Both the position numbers and the translations under genes were made by a program. The notes beneath the pieces are model-generated. The model was not told the origin of the DNA. It was given only the letters and a program-made list of their open reading frames with translations, and did not search any database. A DNA stretch of 64,000 nt from Oxyruncus cristatus (Eukaryota; Chordata; Aves; Passeriformes; Cotingidae): assembly GCA_013399855.1 (NCBI GenBank), contig VXAY01002462.1:1-64000 (forward strand). The letters run 5' to 3'. Shown one piece after another: positions 27,901 through 38,801 of this stretch (position 1 is the first letter of the stretch; each line of letters begins with the position of its first letter).

Positions 27901-28223
27901 AAATCCAGTGTTCAAAATTTTGTACCACTCTCCCTACTCCAGTGCTTCCGGGGTTTGGTTTTAAACTGTGCTTTTAAGTAAAAATTCCCCTCAACTGAAG
28001 GCAGGGCCCTAAGGAAGCTCCTACCAGATAAGAGGTGAAGTCCAAAGATAATTCAAGATGGTGGGTACAGTCATGCTTTTTCTCCTGTACTGTATCAAGA
28101 AGCTGCCAAGTTAATGTTAGGATTCCCATATCACAATTGCAATGAAGCTCTGGTAAATCTGGTACCTTTGGATATGCTTAACATCACAAATAAGTCAGAT
28201 ATTTAAGACAACTTAGCCTGTAG
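24987..28223 (-). other. NAPG: NAPG 3' flank, probable 3' UTR with candidate poly(A) signals
   Basis: No further coding sequence was found here. On the minus strand AATAAA occurs at 27574-27569, 27101-27096, 25643-25638, 25405-25400, 24998-24993 and 24992-24987. Any of these could end the transcript, and several may be used. Without RNA data the 3' end cannot be chosen. The stretch also holds the assembly gap at 26069-26103. Confidence 0.35.
26069..26103. other. Assembly gap (35 N) inside poly(A) sequence
   Basis: The N run follows a 15-base A run, and a 23-base A run lies at 26126-26148. Both are preceded by a similar GGAGA, so a local duplication or polymerase slippage may have blocked assembly. 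Confidence 0.95.
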
Positions 28224-28373
28224 CTAGCATAGTCCACCAGAATATTCATCCTCTTCCTCATCAGCATGAGAGCCCATGGCAGCTGGTCCTCTGGCTTTGT
28301 CTTGTGCAGCATTTGGCGATTTCTTCTTGATTCCACCTCCTGGGACCACCAAGGTAAGACCAAGCTTGGCATA
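28224..28373 (-). CDS. NAPG: NAPG coding exon 12 (C-terminus and stop)
   Basis: The last 150 coding bases give residues 266-314 and the TAG stop at 28226-28224. They include [20 protein letters not shown], a variable linker ([17 protein letters not shown]) and the conserved acidic end [12 protein letters not shown]. In alpha- and gamma-SNAP the C-terminal end is the NSF-contacting region. The linker is the least human-like part of the protein. Confidence 0.96.
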   Translation of the reverse strand, partial: YAKLGLTLVVPGGGIKKKSPNAAQDKARGPAAMGSHADEEEDEYSGGLC

Positions 28374-31300
28374 CTGACAAAAATAAAGCAAGTTAAATTC
28401 TGTACTATCACAGAATTGACTGATGCTCACAATAAAGAAGAAGGCAACATTCAGTCCAGCAGAGTGATGCTGCTCTCAGAGTATTTTCCCAGCTTAGAAT
28501 AAGAATAACATTGGTTCATTTTCCTCCAAACACTGAGAACGGGACACGAGGTCTGTATTAATACTGCTTATTATAGAATAATTTGGCCACATCCTATAGC
28601 TTCTCTGTTTCAAGCTTTACATAAAAATATAAATTCCAGTATGCAGCTCTGCATACATTATCTAGTAACAGATAATGTAAAAAGTCTTCTGTGTTTTTCA
28701 GCAAGACTAATACCTCAACTTTTACTATTTAACAGAGTAATAAAGTAAAATTAGTCAATACTGTCACAAGACTTGGCACAGATGGATGTTTCCTTTACTT
28801 CACACCTTTCTTATCCTTATACTTCCTTGTAATTCCTAAATTTACAAGTTCAATTAAATAAAAAAAAATAGCCGGGGAAATGGTCACAACTACTCGCACA
28901 ACATTAAAAATCTTTCACAAATTAGTACCTTGCTAAGGAACAAGCAATGGATAAAAGCATCCTGCAATAGCATCCCATAGGCATCACACTCTGTAATGTT
29001 TATGCACACCTAGCTGTTGTATTTCTCAGAAAAAGCAGAAGCAGCAAACTGTTCTGGCCCTTAAGGAAGGAATTAGAAGGGGACTGAATTTCATCAAATG
29101 CATAACAAGCTGCTCTTTCACCTAAGCCTTCACACCACCTGAAATCACCATCACTGACAGTTAAATACATGAAGTTTACAGGTACAGGGTAGCATGACAG
29201 CAAGTCAAAATAAATACATGGATCGTGCTCTTCTTATTTTCCTCTACTAGGAAAAAAACATCTCTTAACCTGAACATGCAAGAGAATTATTAAAAAAACC
29301 AAAAAAACATCCCTCAAGAACTGCCTACTTACATCATTATCCATGTATTTGAAAAGTGGAGAATTACAGACTTCAGAAACTTGATCCTGATCTTGCTGAT
29401 CATACCCTTCTAGAAGCTGCTCTAGTGCTGCACAGTCTTCACTTCCGTTGAATCCTGGTATACTGAAGGAAATTAAGAGTTTATTAAGGACATTTCAGCA
29501 ATCTACTTGCCGCTCAGCTATTCTACCTTTAAATGCTGCTGATTTAACAGCAGAAGTGCAAGCAGCTTTCAAGAATCTGACAGACTGGTTATTCCACAGA
29601 ACTGCCTATAACCACTTTGATTTTTCCAAGTACAGGAATCATATCCATAAAAATTAAACTTTCAGCAATATTAGTTTGCATGCTGAGAATAAAACCCCAA
29701 CCACAGCCAAGACAAACAAGAATATTAGAACTTTTAAACTTTTTCCTGACCAGGTAATAAACTCTTTCTCCTCTTTACATACAGAAAAAAACCTGTCATT
29801 TGTTTCTACATATAAAATACAAATTGGAGGTTCGAAAAATATGAGCAACATGTTTAAAGACTGATCTTGAAAAATTATTTCTAAAAAGAAAGTGCAATTT
29901 AACTTATATATATGTTCAAGTCATTTCACTAAAAACACAGTTTAAGTAAAAACATGTTGTTTCAAGATTTTGCTACTAAGTCCTAATGAGAGTTGAAGAG
30001 TTGTTGGGGAAGCTTCTGGAACTAGGGTTAAAGATTAATCCGTATTCTGACACCAGAATTTTCTCCTGTATGTGTAAAAAATCTTTTCTTCAATTCAGCA
30101 TATTCAATTAGACTAACTTCTGCTTCCTACATTATCTCCCAGTTCAACCAGCTACTCAAAAGTTATAGAAAGTAAAAATCTTGCTTTTCTTCCTCCAATG
30201 TGTGATGAGGGCAAGATCTCCTAGATTAATATAGCCAGAAATGTAGTAACTCACATGCTTCAAACTTTTCTTTAACTAAAACATTTAGATTAATCTTTCC
30301 CTCAGTCTAATCACCATACTAGATAGTTTAACTAATTATACTGGGATGCTGCCAATGAGCGCTTTTATAATGTATTCCATATTTCCCTTCTCAAACTGCA
30401 ATAAAATATCGTAATGGCAAGTCAGAATTAAACTTTTTAAGGGCCTCCACACATGGCAAAAACATTCTGAAAAAAATTAAAATTCAGTTAGCAACATCTG
30501 AAAATACCCACTTCTAATCCTAAACATTTGTTTACAATATCCATCTCTGTTCCACATGAAAAGATACAACCAAAAGGATAGCTGTAAGACAAGAATCCCA
30601 AGCCATAACGGTATTCTGCTCAGCTTTTAACAAGGGAAAATGCTGGAAGAACTTCTCATTTCCATCTCATTTCCCCTGTGGCACATAACTAGTTCTTTAT
30701 GAATAACTTTTTATTTTAGGTTCGTTGAGAAGAATCACTGTAGTAATTACAGCTGTATCTGTTACGTGTGAAAAAAAAAAAAATTCCAGATAGCCACATA
30801 CCAGGGAATGTTATTACTGTACTGTAAGTCAACAGAAGTGTGGGTCGAAAATTTATGAAGGAACAATGGAAACACTGTCAAGCAAAACAGATCTACATTA
30901 GCAAAACATTCACTTGAAAATTATAGGACACGAAGCAGACTTACCTATAGCTTTCCCTCACACATCTTTCTGCGGCAACATAGTCATTTCTATGAAGATG
31001 AACTAAGACTTGAGCAATAGTTTTCTAAACAAAAAGAAATAAAACAAAAAAATAGAAACCTAATGATTGCTTTGAAATTAACAGTAAAATATGAAAAAAG
31101 ACAGCAGACTGCTAATATTTAGCATGAAAAAGGTCATTACAATCCCCAATCATCCCAACATAATGACACAAAATAGAACAATATAGTGAAAAAGCAGAAA
31201 GCCTATCCTCTGCTGGTATGAAATAGAGTATCTCCTCTAACATTTTAATGAACTGTTGTACCAAGTAACAGGTTTTGTACCTTGTTATTTCTGATAACAT

Positions 31301-34300
31301 CTTTATTTTAATGTGTTTTTTGGCGTCAACAGCTCCTGTAGATACCAGCATCAAAATTATAGTAGTGAAAAAAGCACAGTTAGAGATTTGGGTAACATCC
31401 ACTACCATGAATTCTCATCATTAGCAAGAAATGTATCCCTGGATCAAGAGGTACATATCATCAGTCAGATGTCAACTGTCATTAACTACCCAGAAATAAA
31501 ACCTGAAATACATTATCAGAAGTTGGCTCTTAGAATTTACCTTATAGCACGTAGGGTAATTTTCAATTTCCTTATAAATGCTTTTCTCCTTTTGAAGAGA
31601 CAACGCGGCTTCATCTAATCTAAAAACAAACAGGAGTATCAGCACCAGGAATACAGCGCAAGGAAACCAAGGCTAAATACAAAGTGTTCAACTAAGATAG
31701 TAGCAAGTCTACTGCAATAAAAGGCAACACCACTAAAAATCAGCAGCAAATCTTACTAACAGAGTAGATAAATATGCAGTTAGCAGTTCCTTTGTATACA
31801 TGCTAAAAACATCTCTGTTCATTCAGAGAAGCCTTGTTTTTTATAACACTGTACAAGGTGAATGCTTTGTTCCGCACCCTAACGGATTTCTGTATGTCAT
31901 GAGATTACTACAAGCTACCAGTAAGTCTGATATCCATGAACTACCCATATTTAGTAACTACTTCTGAGTTTGAATACTCTTTTAATCATATTCAATTTCT
32001 AGGAATTAAAAATAGCACATGAGCTATTAAGCAGCAGACCAACCAATTCACATGTTTGGAAGCTACTTGACTGGCTTTCACAGAAAGACTTTCAAGTCAC
32101 ATTGTCACTTTTCTGATTACTTTTCTGCAGTGAAATAAAGTGTCCTGAAAGTAGAGTTAGAAATCCAGACAATTTCTTAAAGGACCTAAATGTTTCAGTG
32201 AAGCAAGCCTAAGCTGAACTGAAGGTCAAGTTTGGTGCAAGCAATTACATTTACATTTCTCCAGTTGAGACTCCAAGGAATGCTCTTTAGGAAGTCCAGA
32301 ATCAGACTGCTGCTAACAGATTTGTTTCCTCGGGTTAGTCACCTAAGTCTCCTGTTTTGTATCCCACAGCCACAGACTTTCAAGTACTATCTACATATTA
32401 GTGTTGGAAGAAAAAAAAATCCTGAAGCAGTTTAATAATTAATGAAAACTGGTGTACGTGCTTTCTAGCTATTCAACAAACACAAAGGTAACAAAGCGTT
32501 TCAGCCCACATTATCCCAGAATACAGAACAGGTAGTTCCTGGATGAACATGGCATATCCCACAGAAACTGAATTTTAGTTTGAAGTGCATCTCAAAGAAG
32601 AACTAGGTAATAGTACACAAACGTAAAAACAGCAAGAAAAAAACCCAATCAAAATCACTATTTAAGATTCAACTACATTAAAAGAACAAGAAGGGATAAA
32701 GCCGTACCTGCGTCCTCTGACTAGAAGTCTTGATGCCTTCCCCAGCATTTCCAATGCCTGCCGTAAACGTTCCTCATTCTAGAGAAGAACAAAAAGAATT
32801 CACCCATTCTCATTTCATTTGCATAGCAATAAGACCACTAGGTCTTTAGCTAAGTGTGTCACCTCTAACTTAGAACAACTGTTGGTTATTTATCAGCAGT
32901 TCACATAAGGGAAACACAAGGAAACTTCGGTGCTCCCAAGTTCCACAGCCAGCTCCTGTATGGACGCGCTCAGCAAAGTAACACCAGTGCGAACTTGTTA
33001 ATCTGGAAACACGTGACAATTGACAGTAGAGAAGTACATCAAAGGCACTAGCAACAAGGCAAACCATTGGCTCATGGCATTGGTAGAGCACCAAGCAAAC
33101 TCTTCTCTTACATAGTTCAAGGATTTCAAATTATTTTGGGCTCCAGGACTCAATAGCAGATATGTTCCCTACCCTCTGGGCTGCCCAACAAGAAGCAGAA
33201 GACTTGACAATATACAAAATTCAGGTTCACTCAAGTCCTAAACTGAGAAAAAGGCAAAGCAAACTGACCCTAACTTTTATAATCTCCTTCTCTACAACGT
33301 AAGAAGCCTTCAGCTTCATTACTCAGCCACTGATGTAGAAGGAAGGAAAAAACTTAGAACCTAACCTTAGGCTTTTTCTTGATTTTAGAGCTGAAAGAAA
33401 AAACCAACCAACCAACCAACCAAACCCCCTACTTACTTCGAACACTGACGCTGCTTGTTGATAGAGCTGCACAGCCTTCTCTGGGCTCACATTTTCTATT
33501 AACCTGTAATAAACATCCACAATTTCTCTTCAAATGAAAGGAAAACGTTTTTTATCCAAAAGCATCATAAACACATAAAAGAAGACCAAAGACATACCCA
33601 CACCTTGCATGCATTCTAGCCCCTCAGAGCTCAGACTTACTTCCCAGCCCGTTCCAGAGCAATAGCTGCTGTATCTGGAGTCCCATTCTCCAGGTACATC
33701 ATACTGGCTTTCTCGATCAGCTGAACTGCTTCAGGGAGTCTCTGCATCTCCTACACAACAACAGTCAAAGGGACACTGCTGTCAGGAATTGAGCTTATGA
33801 ACAGTGACACAAATCAAAGCAAACTGCAACACCTTATTTATTAAGATTTTAATTTTTATTTACAAACTTGTAGGGCTAGAGAAAGTTGACCACCAACTCC
33901 ATAAAATTAACTTCTGAGTACTAAACTTTCATGTAAGTCATTGATTTGTGGTAGTTTAGAGCAAAACCAGCACCACTCTTCCGTTACCCTCTGACATGAA
34001 TCACTCTTCTTTTCTCCTATAAAAGGAAAACTATTTTTACACCCCAAATACCAAATACACCAGTTGCTTTCCTAACCTACTGAAGGTGTTGGTGGGGACT
34101 ATGAGACAACAGAAAAGTATCACTTTAATAGGCAATTAGCTTACATATATTTGTTAAATGATCCAGTGCACAATATTCTTCATCTATAAAATAGAACTTT
34201 TTAATAAAAACTAGTAAATGAAAATACCTTTAGCATCATGCCAGCTTGTTCATAAGCTCTGCAAAAAAAAAAAAAAACAAAAACAAAAACACCTTTTGGT

Positions 34301-37300
34301 TAAAGATGGTGTATTTCAGCAAGCTGTAGTTATGCAGTAAAAGTTATCATGCACTGGTTATCACTTCACTGTTAATATTTAATGCTTTGAAGATGTTTCA
34401 AGTGTTTTACTTATTGAGACAGAGCACATGTAACATTACCTTCCACAAATTAAGTACTTCAACCACACTCCCCACTAAAAAAATCTATTTTAATCTGATC
34501 CATGGGCAGTATTTGGATTATTGTCATTATGTGCTTGCTTTGAAGTACTCTTTAATTAAAAATTTCTTTGTAAGCTCAACAGCGTAGAATTTCAAAATTA
34601 TGAAAAGATCATCTAAGAAAAAACATTTGGTATCAAAAGGTGCCAAGGAATGCCAAAATCATCGTTTCTTCGGGTGGCCGTTGCAGGTTTTCAGACTTTC
34701 CTAGCTCACACTTACATTGAAATGATTTTGAAACAGCAAAATTACTTGAACCATAACACTTACTATAGTGAGATCAAAATGACAGTTCATGCTTGTACTG
34801 TACGTTAAAAAATTTGTTTCAGATTACTTAGTGCTTCTGTACTTACTTGGCAGCATGGAAGAGACTGGAAATAAAATAGTCAAAGTCAAGGACAAGAGCC
34901 ACATAATGCAGAAAAAAAACTCATGTGCAAAATGTAATACAACTACTAGTTTCAAAGCAAGGAACCCCATAAAGGCAAATCGAACCTGTAGGCAACTTGT
35001 CAAAACAAGTGATTCTTATTCTGTCCAAGGACAGAAAAATGCAACATAACAATGCATAGCTGCATATAAAGTTGTAAAAAGCACATTTATTTAAAATATT
35101 AGTACTGTTTATTAAATATTAGTAGAAGTACTGTAATAATTTCAGAGGTGTGTCCATTTGTAGGCAATTAAAAAAACATTAAATTTCTGAAGCAGTACCT
35201 AGACATCTCAGGCATCTGTCAATATCTTATCGCTCCAGGTGCTATTGGGAACATATTTTCTGATTGGGAATTGATTTTCTAACCAAGAGTTCTTTAGTTT
35301 TCCCACTCAGAGCACATGGGAACAGACTTTTAAAAAGCCATTCTGCTGGACCGACAAAATGCGCAAATGTATCAAACAACCTGCTACCAACCCCCATTAC
35401 CACAATCTGAGATTCAGCTTCTTGGAAAAAAGAATATCAATCAATGAAAAGTTGGAAAAAAGAATATCAATCAATGAAAAGATACGCTTTATTGTTTTCA
35501 TGTGCCTCAGCTTCCCGTAAACAGGCTTCCCTTGCCTGGTCAAACTGCTTGGCATTCTTAAAAGCAACAGCTGCAAGAAAGCAAATAAGAGGTTTTATTT
35601 ACAGCTTGTCCTCTTTCCACCACTGCTGCTCAAGAGTTTAACTACCTAAAGATGCAAACTGACTCTTTAAATGAATGGTTACAGTTTACCAAGATCTTCC
35701 CAAAAATCCCATGACAGTCCTCCTTGCTTCATCAGTCACTTAGTTGCCATTAAAAACATTTGTTGTCAACACCACTTCCATACCACCACAGTATCATACA
35801 TAGTGCACAATGTGTTCAGCTGGATTTTGAAACTCGCTCACTCTGTATCGTAATTACAGAACTGCAGGAATGCATATCTGTATCGTTTTAATCATTAGAG
35901 GTTATACAAAATCCGTACGGTGGGAACAGAAGTGTGCCACCAAGGCATACCTATAACAACTTCCTCAGCACAACCAATGCAGGGCACAAATATGTATTTC
36001 TATCTCCATTTAACTGATAAAATATTAAAGTAGGATTTAAAATAAATTTCAGTTTATAAGTGTTCCAGCTGTTCTTCCAAGTTTGCATTTTTTTATTCAG
36101 GCTTAAGTGAATAAGTAGGAGTGCCTCCAGTAAGGAGCCAAAATACTATGATAAATTACTACTATCAAAAAGAAGAAAATGTTTAGGAACAAGAAGAAGT
36201 CAATTAGTAAGAATTTTATATTCAGTGTGTTTCTTGTAGTGGAAAAGGGAAGAAAGAGACCTTAGTATGCCTGAAAGAAAACCCCAACTTGGTAGCATCT
36301 CTCTACCTTATGGAGACAGTCTTTGCAAGATGCATTTCATAAGATGATGATTCAGCAAAATTTTAAAACCAGCTTGAACATTTGTTGTTTTGTAGATAAA
36401 GTCACAGGATTTGGGGGTGGACAAGTTAAAGAAGGAAAGTTTTATTTTTATCACATAGAGTACCATAAAAAGTAGAAGTTGTAAGCTTGAAAAAAAAAAT
36501 TGGTTTTGTCTACTGTTCTAGATCTCCAAGTACAACTAGAAACTTATTTTATAGTGCTACCTTGTTGTTTCATTTTACTTTTAGTCTTCACAACACTTTT
36601 ACTTACACAGTAATGTACTAAAAATACATAAAACATTATCAGGGATTAAGCTAAATGAATACTTTGAAATCATAAAACATACAGCTATATTTACAGCCAT
36701 ACATACCAGCCTTCCCATACTCAGTAGCTGCACTGTCATAATCTGGTTTCCACTTTAAGAATCCAGTTTTCAGGCTAAAACAGAAGAAGAAAGGTCCATT
36801 AACAATCAGTAAAGATTTTATGTTTTACCTTCAAGGCACTTCAGACATATTTATTTAGACTACCTCTGGAAAGGAGCAGTTACCTACATGCCAATACTAT
36901 GGTGGTATCAGTACCATAAAAACAAATGCCAGGACAGGTTGGAACTGCATAAAGCACTGCAATGATCTCCCACAGTTACATGCCTTGCACTAACATGCTT
37001 CTACTGTACATAGAGAGTCTCTCCAAGTCCAGCTCGTTAGCAGTAAGAAGTCAGCCTACACCAACATGATGCCTCAATTTCTAATGCCACAACACCTAAC
37101 AATATTTCCTTTTTTTTTTCACCTATCAGAAAGTTTTCAGTGTTCTTCTACAGGAATTATTTTTTTGCTGCTGAGAATTATCAAAGACTCTCCACTGCGT
37201 ACACAAATAAAAGAATTTACTTACCAACACAAAGTCTCATGTGTCATTTATATGTCTACATGTGTGTAGACACATACTAACGTATGTATGCCTGCCTGTG

Positions 37301-38555
37301 GCACCTGCACGTGTGTCTAAATGTGTAGACACGCGTGCAGGTGCCACAGGTAGGCATACATCCATTAGGAACAAACATACACTGTAAAATGAGGCGAGGC
37401 ATCAGGCAATTTTGATTTCAATATTCTGACCTCCTCACTTCTAAAACCAATATAAAAATTACCATAATTTTTGATCCATAATTCCAGAGGGCCTGTCACT
37501 CTTCTTACCAAAATTATCGCATCTTTGACAGTGCTATTACATCTATACTGTTCTCTGTGAAATTGGTGGGACTTATAAGCAAAATGCCTATATTCAGTGT
37601 TAAAATACACAACAAAAGACTATCATATGTAGATGGTAAGTTCTCCAAGATGAATGTCAGCACAGGTCTTCAAAGGCATCCAAGAAGTAACAATCACACT
37701 TTTCACAGGTGTAGGAAACAAACACACACACCACCTCAGCAAAGTCAAGGCCCTTTATCCACTACAGTCTCCATAAGTCTTCTCTCAGTTGTCTGTAGCC
37801 TTAAGCTGCGCCAGGAAAGGTTTAGGTTGGACCTTAGGAAGAAATTCTTTACTGAAAGGGTGATTAGATATTGGAATGGGCTGCCCAAGGAGGTGGTGGA
37901 GTCACCATCCCTGAAGGTGTTTAAGGAAAGACTGGACACGGCACTCAGTGACCTGGTGGTGTTTGGTTCTAGGCTGGACACGATCTCGGAGGTCTTTGCC
38001 AATCTAATTGTGTCTGTGATCCTGTCTTCTTCCCACTCACTTCAGCAGAAAGGTAGCAGTGACTCCCCTCCCTCTCCAGTTTGGGTCTGAGCAATGGAAG
38101 CTAGAAGGCCCTTACTGCTCAGGCTCCAGGCCTCTGAGATGCACCGCCCCACCGACACCGATTCTTAGTTTTAGGGCCGCTTTCGTCTCCCAGCTCGGGG
38201 CAGAAGGGCGTCCTGTAAGCACCCACCCCGTGCAGGGAGGCAGCCCTGAGGCAGAAGAGGGGCCAAGCAGCCATGCCCCCCTACACCCTCCGTCAGACCC
38301 CCCGACCCCGCCATCCCCCTTCCCTATCTCCCGAGGTCCCGCTGCTCAGCAAAGGGGGTCCCCCCTCAGCCTCCCTGCCAGGCCAGGAGGTGACCCGACG
38401 CCTCGGTGCGGCAGGAGGGCGGCGCAGGCCGGAGAGTCCGGGCGCTAACGGGCAGCCACCGGCCAGCCTCCCCCACCGCGCCCCCTCCGCCCCGCTCACT
38501 ATTTCTCCGCTTTCGCGATGTGCTCCAGCGCCTCGTTAATCTTCTGCGCCGCCAT
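28224..38555 (-). CDS. NAPG: gamma-SNAP (NSF attachment protein gamma), complete 12-exon gene
   Basis: NAPG encodes gamma-SNAP, a soluble cytosolic adaptor that binds SNARE complexes and recruits the ATPase NSF so that cis-SNAREs are taken apart after membrane fusion. I joined 38555-38500, 36774-36707, 35570-35486, 34864-34847, 34258-34228, 33750-33641, 33503-33437, 32778-32708, 31619-31541, 31024-30945, 29462-29333 and 28373-28224. Introns are all GT-AG, phases agree, and the sum is 945 nt, or 314 residues plus stop; the mammalian protein has about 312. The product starts [18 protein letters not shown] and ends with the acidic family tail [12 protein letters not shown]. The middle is the all-helical, TPR-like SNAP fold (for example [10 protein letters not shown] at 77-86 and EKAVQLYQQ near 131-139). 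The start is favoured by a G at -3 and a G at +4. No frameshift or early stop was seen. Recognition is from memory of the human protein and is strong along the whole length. Confidence 0.97.
29333..29462 (-). CDS. NAPG: NAPG coding exon 11
   Basis: This 130-nt exon completes Ser222 and encodes residues 223-265, from [20 protein letters not shown] through [13 protein letters not shown] to KYMDND. The acceptor is CCTTCAG and the donor GTAAGT. It forms the C-terminal helical region of the SNAP fold. Confidence 0.96.
30945..31024 (-). CDS. NAPG: NAPG coding exon 10
   Basis: This 80-nt exon encodes [20 protein letters not shown] and CVRESY (196-221), with two bases of Ser222. It is nearly identical to the human protein over this stretch. 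The acceptor is TTGTTTAG and the donor GTAAGT. Confidence 0.96.
31541..31619 (-). CDS. NAPG: NAPG coding exon 9
   Basis: This 79-nt exon encodes [20 protein letters not shown] and YPTCYK (170-195) and ends on a codon boundary. A second AG lies five bases inside the exon; using it would shift the frame, so the upstream AG is chosen. The residue after Arg169 is Leu where human has Phe. Confidence 0.95.
32708..32778 (-). CDS. NAPG: NAPG coding exon 8
   Basis: This 71-nt exon encodes [20 protein letters not shown] and RGR (146-168), with two bases of Arg169. The acceptor is CTTCTCTAG and the donor GTACGG. QALEML replaces the human QAVELL, a conservative change. Confidence 0.96.
33404..33425. repeat. 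(CCAA)n microsatellite in NAPG intron 7
   Basis: About five CCAA units close to the exon 7 donor site. Confidence 0.9.
33437..33503 (-). CDS. NAPG: NAPG coding exon 7
   Basis: This 67-nt exon completes Lys123 and encodes [20 protein letters not shown] plus FE, to residue 145. The acceptor is ATTACAG and the donor GTAAGT. A (CCAA)n microsatellite lies about 12 bases into the following intron. Confidence 0.96.
33641..33750 (-). CDS. NAPG: NAPG coding exon 6
   Basis: This 110-nt exon encodes residues 87-122 ([20 protein letters not shown] followed by an ENGTPDTAA segment) and two bases of Lys123. It is flanked by acceptor TGTGTAG and donor GTAAGT. The intron that follows is only 137 nt long. 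Confidence 0.96.
34228..34258 (-). CDS. NAPG: NAPG coding exon 5 (31 nt)
   Basis: The second very short exon in a row. It completes Lys76 and encodes [10 protein letters not shown] (77-86), then stops on a codon boundary before GTATTT. A long run of T (on the minus strand) just ahead of GCAG forms a strong polypyrimidine tract; on the plus strand it is the A-run at 34263-34276. Confidence 0.94.
34847..34864 (-). CDS. NAPG: NAPG coding exon 4, an 18-nt microexon
   Basis: Only 18 nt lie between acceptor TTTCCAG and a consensus donor GTAAGT. It supplies the last base of Ala70, LFHAA (71-75) and two bases of Lys76. Its place is fixed because both the protein match and the reading phase to exons 3 and 5 need exactly these bases. 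Confidence 0.9.
35421..35480. repeat. 30-bp tandem duplication at the exon 3 donor of NAPG
   Basis: Two adjacent 30-bp units (35421-35450 and 35451-35480) differ only at the first base. They abut GATAC, which is the first five intron bases read on the minus strand. The near identity suggests a recent duplication. Confidence 0.95.
35486..35570 (-). CDS. NAPG: NAPG coding exon 3
   Basis: This 85-nt exon covers residues 43-69, including [20 protein letters not shown], and begins with two bases of Ala42. The acceptor is TTCTTGCAG. The donor is the weaker-looking GC|GTATCT, and a 30-bp tandem duplication begins right after the first five intron bases. Confidence 0.95.
36707..36774 (-). CDS. NAPG: NAPG coding exon 2
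   Basis: This 68-nt exon completes Tyr19, encodes [20 protein letters not shown] and following residues to 41, and ends with the first base of Ala42. Acceptor TTTTAG and donor GTATGT flank it. The [12 protein letters not shown] stretch is a hallmark of SNAP proteins. Confidence 0.96.
37277..37368 (+). repeat. Long near-perfect inverted repeat (hairpin) in NAPG intron 1
   Basis: Arms 37284-37319 and 37326-37361 pair over 36 positions around a 6-nt loop (AATGTG). The only two non-Watson-Crick positions are G-U in a plus-strand RNA. Past a mismatch the stem extends to 37277 and 37368, giving 43 positions with two mismatches. It lies antisense to NAPG within a TG-rich, partly self-palindromic stretch (37253-37276). 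It has the size of a microRNA precursor, but no expression evidence exists here. Confidence 0.85.
37798..38026 (+). mobile_element. CR1 LINE 3' fragment in NAPG intron 1
   Basis: The sequence follows the CR1 3' region: AAGCTGCGCCAGG, AGGAAGAAATTCTTTACTGA, GGAATGGGCTGCCCAAGGAG, then a GATCTCGGAGGTCTTTGCCAA tail region ending in TGTGATCCTGTC. It is 5' truncated and lies antisense to NAPG, about 470 bp from the exon 1 donor. The open frame over it is a CR1 relic. Confidence 0.9.
38500..38555 (-). CDS. NAPG: NAPG coding exon 1 (start codon exon)
   Basis: The exon gives residues 1-18 and two bases of Tyr19. The donor reads TA|GTGAGC. The ATG sits inside a YY1-like motif (CGAGATGGCGGC). The 5' UTR continues above 38555 into the CpG island, but the transcription start cannot be fixed from sequence. 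Confidence 0.95.
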
Positions 38556-38741
38556 CTCGCCAGCGCGGCGGGCCGCCCTCGCCCACACTCCCCCGCCTCC
38601 CTGCGCTGCCACTACGGAAGGCGGCAGGGATCACGGGCGGCCGGGAGGAGGAGCGGGGGCTGCGCCTGCTCACCGCGCCTGCGCGGGGCACGGGACGGGC
38701 CGCCGTGCTGCTGGTCCGGCAGCGGAGTCGCGCGGGGGCGT

Positions 38742-38801
38742 GGGAGCCCGGGCCATGGGAGCCCGGGCCATGGGGGGCCGGGCCATGGGAGCCCGGGGCC
38801 G
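38742..38801. repeat. 15-bp GC-rich minisatellite, four copies
   Basis: Four back-to-back copies of a unit like GGGAGCCCGGGCCAT, the third and fourth slightly diverged. It lies in the NAPG CpG island about 190 bp upstream of the start codon. Each full copy contains CCCGGG, and the copies produce spurious long open frames on both strands. Confidence 0.85.

Noticed and set aside
28266..28502. Plus-strand frame opposite the last NAPG exon
   Set aside because: It is the antisense shadow of NAPG exon 12 and its acceptor region.
37557..38090. 177-codon plus-strand open frame in NAPG intron 1
   Set aside because: More than half is the CR1 fragment at 37798-38026, and the rest is intron sequence with no known similarity.
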